Source: Bacillota bacterium
GTDB lineage: Bacteria > Bacillota > Clostridia > Lachnospirales > Lachnospiraceae
Assembly (NCBI GenBank): GCA_023408815.1
Contig: JAEYJO010000056.1
Location: 1 to 44,133 of the forward strand
DNA length: 44,133 nucleotides
Direction: 5' to 3'
The notes below the pieces were generated by a model. That model searched no databases, was not told the DNA's origin, and saw nothing but the letters and a program-made list of their open reading frames with translations. The position numbers and the translations under genes were made by a program. Shown here piece after piece: positions 33,365 to 41,332 of this stretch (position 1 is the first letter of the stretch; every line of letters begins with the position of its first letter).

Positions 33365-34216
33365 TCAATTTTTAATTTGTCTGCCTTCTATATCCATATG
33401 ATAATGGTCCTTGTATATGAGCTGGGAAACCGGTACGAATTCGTAGCCTTGGTTCTTCAGCTCCGTTATTAATTTATCCAAAGCTTCCGCGGTATACTTC
33501 GCTCCGTTATGGCACAAGATAATGCTGCCGTTTCCCAAGTGCTTGTTCTGTGTAACCTCCTTAATGATTGCGTCCGTACCGTAATCCTTCCAGTCAAGGC
33601 TATCCACATCCCATTGAATGGAATAGTAACCGCACTTCGCCGCACTGCTTATGACCTTATTATTATAGTCTCCGTAGGGCGGGCGGAACAGATTCATTTC
33701 ATAGCCGGTAAGCTCCTGAACTCTCCTGTGAGCTTCCATGATTTCCTCCTCGCACTGGGTCTCGGATAGCTGAGACATATTTTTATGGCTTTCGCTATGA
33801 TTTCCCAAGTCATGCCCTGCCGCAAGAATTGCTTTCACATCATCAGGATAAGTATCTACCCAGCCTCCTGTCATAAAAAAAGTGGCATAAATACCATGCT
33901 TTTCTAAAATCTTCAATATTTTCTCCGTGTCTTCGTTTCCCCATGCCGCATCAAAAGAAAGTGCGAGCTGCTTCTTCTGCGTTTCTACACAGTAAATAGG
34001 AAGCTCTCTTCCATTCACACTGCTGCTGACAGTAACGGAGCCCGGCAGAACTGCTGCCGCTCCTTTTATGATAGCCAATGTCGCCAGCACAAAAACCGCC
34101 GCCTCCACCCCTTTTACAATCAGCATATTTCTATACGCTTCTTCCGATTGTCCCTCTTCTCGTTTCGGAAGTATCTCCCATATTTTCTTTTTGATCCGTT
34201 CAATATATCGCTTCAT
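33365..34216 (-). CDS. Membrane-anchored polysaccharide deacetylase
   Basis: A 283-residue NodB-homology deacetylase of carbohydrate esterase family 4, probably acting on peptidoglycan or another cell-wall glycan. A cytoplasmic basic N-terminus precedes a membrane segment at about 35-60, giving an outside catalytic domain. Motif 1 is LALSFDAAWGNEDT, the Clostridia variant of TFDDGP with one Asp retained; motif 2 is NHSESHKNM with the two metal-binding His; motif 3 is RPPYGDYN; DVDSLDWKDYG and ILCHNGAKYTAEAL supply the late motifs. The start at 34216 lacks a strong ribosome site. An extra upstream GTG is possible. Confidence 0.88.
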   Translation of the reverse strand: MKRYIERIKKKIWEILPKREEGQSEEAYRNMLIVKGVEAAVFVLATLAIIKGAAAVLPGSVTVSSSVNGRELPIYCVETQKKQLALSFDAAWGNEDTEKILKILEKHGIYATFFMTGGWVDTYPDDVKAILAAGHDLGNHSESHKNMSQLSETQCEEEIMEAHRRVQELTGYEMNLFRPPYGDYNNKVISSAAKCGYYSIQWDVDSLDWKDYGTDAIIKEVTQNKHLGNGSIILCHNGAKYTAEALDKLITELKNQGYEFVPVSQLIYKDHYHMDIEGRQIKN

Positions 34217-34226
34217 ACGCACAAAC

Positions 34227-34278
34227 ACCCGGCATAACTGTTGTTACAGTATATGCCGGGCATAGGTTGTCATATGTT
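34227..34278 (+). repeat. Hairpin repeat, copy 1, downstream of hydrogenase operon
   Basis: ACCCGGCATA (34227-34236) and TATATGCCGGG (34250-34260) form a stem, followed by a conserved GTCATATGTT. A second copy in the same orientation is at 38023-38072. It may also terminate the hydA transcript, but no T-run follows on the minus strand. Confidence 0.8.
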
Positions 34279-34297
34279 CTTTCTAAGTACGAGTATA

Positions 34298-36001
34298 CTA
34301 ATTAGTATGCAGCAAATGATGAGACTTCTCCGATAGCGGTTCTCCTAAAAATTCCTCATACAACCGCTGTATGGTAGGATTCTCGTGGGAATATCTAAGA
34401 CTCCTTTCCTCATCCAACTCATACAGCTTGGCGGAACGCTGCGGCGCCATCTTTATGTCTTCCCAAATAGGCTGTCCTCCGCCGCCTACGCAGCCACCGG
34501 GACAAGCCATGACCTCTACAAAATCATAACCCTTCCTTTTTTCCAGAATATCATCCATTAGAAGTCTGGCATTCTTAAGTCCGCTTACCGTACAGGTCCG
34601 AACCATAGTTCCATCCACGAAATAGACCGCTTCTTTCCGTCCCTCTCCGCCTCGTACTTCACCAAAGCCCTTAGGGTCAGGATTATTTCCTGTCAAGGCA
34701 AATACCGCAGTCCGAAGCGCCGCTTCCATTACACCTCCGGTAGTTCCGAAGAGAACGCCGGCTCCCGTATTCTCTGAAAGCGGGGAATCGAATTCTACTT
34801 CCTCTAACAGTTCCGGTTTAATATGCTCCGCCGTAATCAGCCGCGCCAGCTCTCTGGTCGTCAGCACGATATCCACATCCGGACCGGTCCCGGTCACATC
34901 CATTGCCGGTATCGCTGCCTCTCCTTTTTTGGCTACACATGGCATGACGGAGATACAGCATATTTTATCCGGTGAAACATTTAGCTTCTGTGCAAAATAT
35001 GTCTTCGCCACCGCGCCGAACATCTGCTGGGGAGATTTTGCAGTGGAAAGTCTGCCCGCCGCTTGAGGATATTGGCTTTTCATAAAACGTACCCACGCCG
35101 GACAGCAGGAGGTGAACATAGGCAGCCCGCTTCCCTTGATTTCCGGCAGTCTCTTCAACAGCTCATTGGCTTCTTCCATAATGGTCAGATCGGCAGCAAA
35201 GTTGGTATCGAATACATAGTCGAAGCCCACCTGCTTCAAGGCCGCCGCCATTCTCTTCTCAGTCGCCACGTCCTCCCGCAGTCCCAGCGACTCGCCCCAT
35301 GCGGTGCGCACTGCGGGGGCAATCTGAACTACAGTAACTTTCTCCGGGTCGGCCAGGATATCGAACACCTTTGGAATGTCATTGCGCTCTCTAAGTGCGC
35401 CGGTAGGACAATGTGAGATGCATTGACCGCACATGCTGCAGTCGGTATCCTCGATATTGCGATGACCGGATACATCAACCGTAGTACGGGAACCGGTATT
35501 TTGCACGTCCCAGATATGTAAGTCCTGAACCTTATCACAAACCTGTACGCAGCGCATACATTTGATGCACTTCTTAAAATCTCTGATCAGAGGATAATCC
35601 TGATTCCAAGGCGCATCCTCTACTACTTTCGGATAGGAGATTTCAGTAAGCCCCAAGTCATTGGCCATCTTTTGAAGGTTACAGTTGCCGCTTCTGACGC
35701 AGGTCGCACAATGGCAATCGTGCTGGGAAAGAACCAGTTCTACATTGATGCTTCTGACTGCACGCACCTTGGGTGAGTTGGTATAGATTACCATTCCCTT
35801 TTCTACAGCATTATTACAGGCTGTGACGAGCTTCCCCTTCCCCTGCATTTCTACCACGCAGACTTTACAAGCGCTGATTTCATTGATTCCCTCCAGATAA
35901 CACAGGTGCGGAATCATAATTCCTGCATGGGCCGCTGCCTTCATGATAGTGGTTCCTTCTTCCACGCAAATACTCCGATTATCAATTTTTAAATTTACCA
36001 T
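34298..36001 (-). CDS. hydA: [FeFe] hydrogenase, group A, modular catalytic subunit
   Basis: A 567-residue hydrogenase that reduces protons or oxidises H2 at an H-cluster. In order: a 2Fe-2S domain with C-x10-C-x2-C-x13-C around residues 33-62; a His-Cys3 4Fe-4S site (HDCHCATCVRSGNC); two ferredoxin clusters (CIKCMRCVQVC and CSMCGQCISHC); and the H-cluster motifs L1 TSCCPAW with the proton-transfer Cys, L2 MPCVAKKGE and L3 MACPGGCVGGGGQP. It ends LGEPLSEKSHHLLHT, typical of group A. Its ATG overlaps the stop of the flavoprotein gene by seven bases, so the two are translationally coupled and probably form a complex. Confidence 0.95.
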   Translation of the reverse strand: MVNLKIDNRSICVEEGTTIMKAAAHAGIMIPHLCYLEGINEISACKVCVVEMQGKGKLVTACNNAVEKGMVIYTNSPKVRAVRSINVELVLSQHDCHCATCVRSGNCNLQKMANDLGLTEISYPKVVEDAPWNQDYPLIRDFKKCIKCMRCVQVCDKVQDLHIWDVQNTGSRTTVDVSGHRNIEDTDCSMCGQCISHCPTGALRERNDIPKVFDILADPEKVTVVQIAPAVRTAWGESLGLREDVATEKRMAAALKQVGFDYVFDTNFAADLTIMEEANELLKRLPEIKGSGLPMFTSCCPAWVRFMKSQYPQAAGRLSTAKSPQQMFGAVAKTYFAQKLNVSPDKICCISVMPCVAKKGEAAIPAMDVTGTGPDVDIVLTTRELARLITAEHIKPELLEEVEFDSPLSENTGAGVLFGTTGGVMEAALRTAVFALTGNNPDPKGFGEVRGGEGRKEAVYFVDGTMVRTCTVSGLKNARLLMDDILEKRKGYDFVEVMACPGGCVGGGGQPIWEDIKMAPQRSAKLYELDEERSLRYSHENPTIQRLYEEFLGEPLSEKSHHLLHTN

Positions 36002-37845
36002 ATCGCAGCCCGGCCTCCTTTCAGATTTCCATAACCATAGTGATCACAGCGCAGACATCTTCCCGCTTCTTGTTCTGCTTCCTGCTCAGTCATGGTACAT
36101 TCTATTTCATCGAAGTCATTCTTTCGTTTGCCCGCTTCACGCTCCCTCAGATTGATTCTGCCGCAGGGCTGCTTATCCTCGTAATTCACCTGAGGGATTT
36201 CTACATCACAGCTAATGATGTGATGATAGTCCAGATACTCGTCAATGTTGGCCGCGGCAACCTTACCCGCAGCAATGGCCCGTATAACGGTAGCCGGGCC
36301 TGTCACACAGTCACCGCCGGCAAAAACACCGGGAATCTCACGGAATCCGCTTTCGCTCAGGGCGTCGATGACCCCTCTTTTTACCGGAACTCCTGATTCC
36401 TGAAAATGGTGCGACTCGATTCCCTGACCTACGGCAACCACAACAATATCACAAGGTATCCTTTCCATTTCTCTATCGGCACGTACCGGACGGGCGCGTC
36501 CCCATGCATCGATAGGACCGATGATCTGGGGTTCGATCCAGACAGCAGTAACTTCACCTTCTGCATCCGCTTCAATTTTGATCGGCGCATTGAGAGGATA
36601 AAGCTCAGCGCCTTCAGCTATGGCTCCCTCGACCTCTTCGGGAAGAGCTGTCATATCCTCCTGTCTTCTGCGATAGGCAATCCCTACCTGCGCAGCACCA
36701 AGACGGATAGCCGAACGAGTACAATCCATGGCGACATTGCCGCCGCCCACGATAATGACCCGTTTTCCGGTAAAATCGGGAGGATTGTTTTCTCCGATAC
36801 TTCTAAGCATTTCTACGGCAGAAATGACGCCCTCCGAATCTTCTCCTTCAATGCCCATTTTCTTATCGATATGTGCGCCGATAGCGATATATACGGCATC
36901 GTATTGCTTGCGCAGTTTATCTAATGAGATGTCGTCCTCTTTTTTTCCAACCTTTTTCCCCGTATGGACTTCTACACCCGTAGAAAGAATCGCTTCAATA
37001 TCTTCGTCAAGACGTACTCTTGGGAATCTATAATTCGGAATGCCGTACCTCAGCATGCCGCCCAGCTTTTCCTTTTCTTCATACACCACGGCATGATGGC
37101 CCATGAGCTCCAGATAATAGGCCGCCGATAATCCGCCTGGTCCTCCTCCTATGATAGCTACTTTTCTACCTGTGGAAGGTGCTTTCTCAGGAACGGGTAC
37201 GGTGTTGGCACGGGCGTTGTCAACCGCCATGCGCTTCATGCCACGGATATTCACGGAACTGTCGATCATGTTACGACGGCAGCGAGCTTCACAAGGATGT
37301 TCGCAAATCAATGCACAGGCGGTAGGGAAAGGATTGTCCTTACGAATCAGCGTTACCGCATCCGCATACCGCTTTTCTCCTACCAGCGCGATATATCCGG
37401 GGATATCCACGCCAGCCGGACACAAAGCCACACATGGTACGGGCTGTGTAATGCCGTAGGAACATTTTCCATGCTCAATGTGATAGACGTAATCCTCACG
37501 GAAACCTTTTAAACCTGCTAATACCATGTCTGCCGCCTCATAGCCTATGGCACAATCGGCAGAATCGGCAATACTGCTCGCCGTCCTCTGCATTAAATCC
37601 AATGTGGCTAATGTGGCGCGATTTTCCAGCACATCTTCTAACATCTTCGAAAGCTGCAACAGCCCTACGCGGCAGGGAACACATTTGCCGCAAGTCTGGG
37701 CATGGCATACTCTCAAAAAAGATAGCTGTAAATCCACCGGACATAACCCCGGAGGACTGGCGACGATATGTCTTTCCAGATCCTTGTACAGCCGCTCCAC
37801 TGTAAGCTGGGCCTGATTGGGAGTGCTAATTCTTAATCGACTCAT
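35995..37845 (-). CDS. GltD-like NAD(P)H flavoprotein with NuoF-type iron-sulfur head, hydrogenase partner
   Basis: A 616-residue multi-domain oxidoreductase. Residues about 30-130 resemble the C-terminal NuoF iron-sulfur domain (CGKCVPCRVG and a distal Cys in SADCAIGYEAAD). Then comes a Fer4_20-type double-cluster domain (CVALCPAGVDIPGYIALV, CEHPCEARCRR), an FAD-binding Rossmann motif VAIIGGGPGGLSAAYYLE and an NAD(P) motif VIIVGGGNVAMDCTRSA, as in the glutamate synthase small subunit and NfnB. A late CLRCD motif is near the C-terminus. No glutamate synthase large subunit is adjacent; hydA is. It is best read as the electron input module linking NAD(P)H to the hydrogenase; whether it bifurcates electrons is unknown. 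GAGGAGA precedes the ATG at 37845. Confidence 0.88.
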   Translation of the reverse strand: MSRLRISTPNQAQLTVERLYKDLERHIVASPPGLCPVDLQLSFLRVCHAQTCGKCVPCRVGLLQLSKMLEDVLENRATLATLDLMQRTASSIADSADCAIGYEAADMVLAGLKGFREDYVYHIEHGKCSYGITQPVPCVALCPAGVDIPGYIALVGEKRYADAVTLIRKDNPFPTACALICEHPCEARCRRNMIDSSVNIRGMKRMAVDNARANTVPVPEKAPSTGRKVAIIGGGPGGLSAAYYLELMGHHAVVYEEKEKLGGMLRYGIPNYRFPRVRLDEDIEAILSTGVEVHTGKKVGKKEDDISLDKLRKQYDAVYIAIGAHIDKKMGIEGEDSEGVISAVEMLRSIGENNPPDFTGKRVIIVGGGNVAMDCTRSAIRLGAAQVGIAYRRRQEDMTALPEEVEGAIAEGAELYPLNAPIKIEADAEGEVTAVWIEPQIIGPIDAWGRARPVRADREMERIPCDIVVVAVGQGIESHHFQESGVPVKRGVIDALSESGFREIPGVFAGGDCVTGPATVIRAIAAGKVAAANIDEYLDYHHIISCDVEIPQVNYEDKQPCGRINLREREAGKRKNDFDEIECTMTEQEAEQEAGRCLRCDHYGYGNLKGGRAAIW

Positions 37846-37926
37846 CCTTTCTCCTCTCTGCATTAAAACAAATTTCCTTTGTTTATACTTGTACAAAATA
37901 ACTATAAGGTACGTACTTACCTATGT

Positions 37927-37965
37927 CTTAATTATAATTAAGTCACAAAAAAATTGCCTTGTCAA
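37927..37965 (-). promoter_or_regulatory. Hydrogenase operon promoter with perfect 16-bp palindrome
   Basis: On the minus strand TTGACA (37965-37960) is followed after 17-19 bases by an AT-rich -10 region lying in the perfect palindrome CTTAATTATAATTAAG (37927-37942). The overlap suggests a repressor site. A partial palindrome around GTACGTAC lies just downstream. Confidence 0.6.
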
Positions 37966-38022
37966 CATATCCCGACACTTTTCTATTTTGTTGCTGCAGT
38001 TCATTACTGTTTACGCAAAAAT

Positions 38023-38072
38023 ACCCGGCATAACTTTTACAGTATATGCCGGGTATCGTCTGTCATATGTTT
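38023..38072 (+). repeat. Hairpin repeat, copy 2, upstream of hydrogenase operon
   Basis: ACCCGGCATA and TATATGCCGGGT stem with a shorter loop than copy 1, then TGTCATATGTTT. Same orientation as 34227-34278; the pair brackets the two hydrogenase genes. Confidence 0.8.
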
Positions 38073-38073
38073 C

Positions 38074-38136
38074 CTATCCGTTTATTAAGTTAAGTACATC
38101 CTGGAGGCTTTGGTTCACCTGTGCCAGCATGGCCTT
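38074..38136 (-). pseudogene. Possible remnant of a flagellin 3' end
   Basis: Read on the minus strand the 3' end of an open stretch encodes AMLAQVNQSLQDVLNLING then stop. This strongly resembles the conserved C-terminal helix of flagellins (AMLAQANQ...VL.LL). In-frame sequence upstream is stopped by TGA at 38139-38137, and the pepT stop is only about 45 bases further, so nothing else of the gene remains. It lies directly beside a hairpin repeat. The match is short, so a chance similarity is possible. Confidence 0.45.
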
Positions 38137-38184
38137 TCAATACCTGCAAATAATCGTTTCATCTTGCATATATGCGTTAAAGTC

Positions 38185-39429
38185 TTAGCAGTCTTCTCGT
38201 GCCAGGCCGTATTTCTGAGAAATACGTATCAGCAGCTCCACAATCTTCTCCATAGATTCCACACAAATATATTCGTACTTTCCATGGAAATTATGCCCAC
38301 CCGTGCAGATATTGGGGCAAGGAAGTCCCATGAAGGAAAGTCTCGCACCGTCAGTGCCACCCCGAATCGGGATGACTATAGGTGCCACGCCGATTTCCTC
38401 CATAGCTGCTTTGGCATTATTTACCAAGTGCATATTCTTCTCTATGATTTCTTTCATATTGTAATAAGAATCCTTTAAATCAATGACTACAGTGCCTTCC
38501 CCGTATTTCTCGTTCAGAAAACGCCCTATCCTAAGAAAATTTTCCTTTTTCTGTTCAAATTTCTCTTTGTCATGATCACGGATGATATATTCGGAAACCG
38601 CTTCCTCCACATTTCCTTTTAACGAATCCAAATGATAAAAACCCTCGTACTTCTCCGTATACATAGGATTCTGAAATACGGGAAGCATAGCTTGAAATTC
38701 TTGAAGAATAAGCAAAGCATTTATCATCTTATTCTTGGCGTCGCCGGGATGTACGCTCCGACCATATGCGGTTACTTTTGCCCCTGCCGCATTGAAGTTC
38801 TCGTATTCCAGCTCCCCCAGCCTGCCGCCGTCCACCGTATAGGCATAATCAGCTCCGAATAAGTCCACATCGAAATAATCGGCTCCCGCTCCTACTTCTT
38901 CATCCGGAGTAAAACCGATTCTCAGTTTTCCATGAGCAATTTCCGGATGCATAAGAAGGTATCGCGCCATAGCCATGATTTCCGCGATTCCTGCTTTATC
39001 ATCGGCTCCCAGCAGCGTAGTTCCGTCCGTCACGATCAGGCTTTTTCCAATGTAATAGGAAAGCTCGGGGAAATCCTTCGTCCGCATCACTACGTTCTTC
39101 TCTCCATTCAGTACAATGTCGCCTCCATCATAAGCCTCCACGATACGGGGCTTTACTCCCGTCCCCGTCACTGCCGGAGAAGTATCCATATGGGCGATAA
39201 ACCCTAGAACCGGGGCACTCTCCAACCCCTTCGATGCTGGAATGGTCGCATATACATAACAATATTCTTTATCCAGCGTTATTTCCTCTGCACCCATTTC
39301 CTGGAGCTGCTCTACAAGCAGCTTCGCCAAATCGAACTGCTTTGCCGTAGAGGGAGTAGATGCACTCCCGTCTTCGGACTGGGTATCTAATCGTACATAT
39401 TTTAAAAAATTATCTACTACCGTCGACAT
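38185..39429 (-). CDS. pepT: Peptidase T (tripeptide aminopeptidase)
   Basis: A 414-residue cytosolic M20B zinc peptidase that removes N-terminal residues from tripeptides. The zinc site and catalytic residues are visible: HMDTSPAVTG, LGADDKAGIAEIM, FTPDEEVGAGADYFD, YTVDGGRLGELEYE and the C-terminal CTGGHNFHGKYEYI. Length is normal. AAGGAGAGC precedes the ATG. It lies 23 bases behind the chemoreceptor gene on the same strand, so it may share that transcript. Confidence 0.95.
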   Translation of the reverse strand: MSTVVDNFLKYVRLDTQSEDGSASTPSTAKQFDLAKLLVEQLQEMGAEEITLDKEYCYVYATIPASKGLESAPVLGFIAHMDTSPAVTGTGVKPRIVEAYDGGDIVLNGEKNVVMRTKDFPELSYYIGKSLIVTDGTTLLGADDKAGIAEIMAMARYLLMHPEIAHGKLRIGFTPDEEVGAGADYFDVDLFGADYAYTVDGGRLGELEYENFNAAGAKVTAYGRSVHPGDAKNKMINALLILQEFQAMLPVFQNPMYTEKYEGFYHLDSLKGNVEEAVSEYIIRDHDKEKFEQKKENFLRIGRFLNEKYGEGTVVIDLKDSYYNMKEIIEKNMHLVNNAKAAMEEIGVAPIVIPIRGGTDGARLSFMGLPCPNICTGGHNFHGKYEYICVESMEKIVELLIRISQKYGLAREDC

Positions 39430-39452
39430 GCTGCTCTCCTTAGGTCAATTCT

Positions 39453-40913
39453 TTATTTTGCGTAGGTTCTAAGCTCCTGCGCCAGCTCATGTATCGATTC
39501 CAGCATACGCCTGCACTCTACCATCTGGCCCACAGACTCCTCAGCGGACTTCACGCCCTCCTGCGAAGACGCCGCCACTTCTTCTCCTGTCGCCGAAAGC
39601 TGGGAGATATTGTCGGAAATTACTCCGGTAGCCTGCATAATGTCTTCCATAGTCTGCTCCAGGTTATTGATGCTGCCTGCAAGCTCTATTACTTCATCGT
39701 TAATTGTCTCAAATTTCTCCTTCGTGACCTCTATCATCTTCGTTTGCTCGTTAATGAAACCTACGGAGTGATCCAAGCTCTTCGATGCACTCTTGGCATC
39801 CTCTATCAACTCGGAAATAATACCCGTAATCCTCTCCGTCGCGCCCTTCGTCTGATCCGAAAGCTGTCTGATTTCATCCGCCACTACCGCGAAGCCCTTA
39901 CCCGCTTCTCCCGCTCTCGCAGCTTCGATGGAAGCGTTTAAAGCAAGCAGATTGGTCTGGGAGGAAATATTCATAATATCCCCAACGATATGCTTCACTT
40001 CATCCACGCTGGCTGTCAGTCTGGCTGTGGCGCTTACCGTCTGACGGCTTGCTTCCTCCACGCCCTTAGCCTGTTCCTTCAGGCTGTTGACAAGACCTAC
40101 ACCCTCCGCTACGTTCTCGGAGGTAGTAAGGGATACCTCTGCTATCTTGGAGGTTTCCTTCCCGGCCACATCAGCGCTCTCCTGAATATTGGAGCACATC
40201 GCCGCCTGCTCCTGAATGGACTGTGCCGTACTCTCCGTACTTTCCGCGATGTTCTGCATAGCGGAGCTGTTGGAATTCACGCTTTCCTGAAGTTGCTTTA
40301 ACAATTCATTGGCGCGCTTGAAATCCACGCCTATATTATCCGCAGTCTGGACCATTTTATCCGCTGCCTTCGCCTGTTCTTCGGCCACTGCGCTGATGCT
40401 GTCCATCTTTTCTTCATTAAACTGCTGTATCAGCTTCAGAGACACATAGGCAGTCGCACATATGATAAGTGATATTCCCCATCGGATAACAGTGTCATCC
40501 CATACCAGCCTTCCGGCCGCCGCATCCTCTATGGTCCATATCGCATTACCGATGACTATGGCTATAGTACCTGCCACAGCAAACCTTACATTCAGATACA
40601 TCATCGCCCCTATAATCATAGGAAAGGCATAGATATAAGTCGAAGAAAAGGTACTCACGGACATGAGCACGATAAAGGTCAGTGCTCCCGACCCTGTCAG
40701 CACGGAGCCGCATATCCTTCTTCCTTTGCAAATCATGAAGCCGACGATGCTGACTATTAACAGCACGATAGGAGTGAACAAGCCTATGTAATTCTGAAGC
40801 TGTGCACCCTCTCCTCTCACATCATTTAGCATGGATACCGCGCTGAAAATAAGCGTACATGCTATAATTACAAAAACTTTCTTATCAATTCTTAGGTATT
40901 GTTCTCTTGTCAT
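39453..40913 (-). CDS. Methyl-accepting chemotaxis protein with multi-pass membrane sensor
   Basis: A 486-residue chemoreceptor. The N-terminal 185 residues contain about six hydrophobic segments rather than the usual pair with a periplasmic domain, so the signal is probably sensed within the membrane or from its environment. The cytoplasmic signalling part is a long coiled coil; its conserved hairpin tip reads NLLALNASIEAARAGEAGKG followed by FAVVADEIRQLSDQT and couples to CheA/CheW. No obvious HAMP domain is seen between membrane and coil. The ATG at 40913 is preceded by GGTGGAGG. It is upstream of pepT. No other chemotaxis or complete flagellar gene is in the window. Confidence 0.92.
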   Translation of the reverse strand: MTREQYLRIDKKVFVIIACTLIFSAVSMLNDVRGEGAQLQNYIGLFTPIVLLIVSIVGFMICKGRRICGSVLTGSGALTFIVLMSVSTFSSTYIYAFPMIIGAMMYLNVRFAVAGTIAIVIGNAIWTIEDAAAGRLVWDDTVIRWGISLIICATAYVSLKLIQQFNEEKMDSISAVAEEQAKAADKMVQTADNIGVDFKRANELLKQLQESVNSNSSAMQNIAESTESTAQSIQEQAAMCSNIQESADVAGKETSKIAEVSLTTSENVAEGVGLVNSLKEQAKGVEEASRQTVSATARLTASVDEVKHIVGDIMNISSQTNLLALNASIEAARAGEAGKGFAVVADEIRQLSDQTKGATERITGIISELIEDAKSASKSLDHSVGFINEQTKMIEVTKEKFETINDEVIELAGSINNLEQTMEDIMQATGVISDNISQLSATGEEVAASSQEGVKSAEESVGQMVECRRMLESIHELAQELRTYAK

Positions 40914-41332
40914 CTGCTTATCCTCCACCATTACTAATGCTATAATACACCCACTAAATAATATAACACTATATAGAAGAAAATTAAAGAAAAATTTCCC
41001 ATTTACCGTATATTTCGGTTTTTTTCTATCCTATTTCCCAATTTTCATATTTGGAAAATTTTTGTGTACAAATATACACTTTTCATATATAATATAGATG
41101 CAAATTGATAAGGCTTAAATAAAGAGGGAGCAACCGTCATTTATATGGATTCTTTGCGATATATCCAACTCGATTATGTTTCATACGCTAAGAATTGAAA
41201 TGGCAAGATTTTTATTGTATCGTATAAGGTTACAGTAAAAGTCTTTTTTATCATGCCTCTCCTCTAATTATTAAAAACAACTAAAAACAATTGTAATTTA
41301 AGAAATTACACACTTTTAAGGAGGTATTATTC
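40914..41332. other. 419-base divergent intergenic region
   Basis: The region separates the chemoreceptor (-) from the CNNM-type gene (+). It is AT-rich, with inverted repeats at 41064-41079 (GTGTA-CAAATA-TACAC) and 41292-41310 (TGTAATTT-AAG-AAATTACA). A 17-codon frame at 41145-41198 has only a distant ribosome site, and I do not call it a gene. Confidence 0.5.
41062..41093 (+). promoter_or_regulatory. Candidate promoter/operator upstream of the CNNM-type gene
   Basis: TTGTGT at 41062-41067 and TATATAAT around 41086-41093 (18-20 base spacing) overlap the GTGTA...TACAC inverted repeat, which could bind a regulator. Distance to the start codon is 240 bases. Confidence 0.4.

Noticed and set aside
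33068..33472. Plus-strand frame of 134 codons overlapping the deacetylase end
   Set aside because: No ribosome site, no recognisable motif, and it runs antisense into a well-supported gene; kept only as a note on the GC-richer spacer.
37927..37942. Rex (NADH-responsive) operator at the hydrogenase promoter
   Set aside because: Rex sites are TTGTTAA-type inverted repeats; the palindrome here is CTTAATTATAATTAAG and only a nearby TTGTGA half-site is similar.
40980..41040. Motility sigma-factor (SigD-type) promoter before the chemoreceptor
   Set aside because: A CCGAAATA string resembles the -10 element, but no TAAA lies at the required distance.
41145..41198. Seventeen-codon frame beginning MDSLRYIQ before the CNNM-type gene
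   Set aside because: The only purine-rich site is about 14 bases away, and nothing suggests a leader peptide; too little support.
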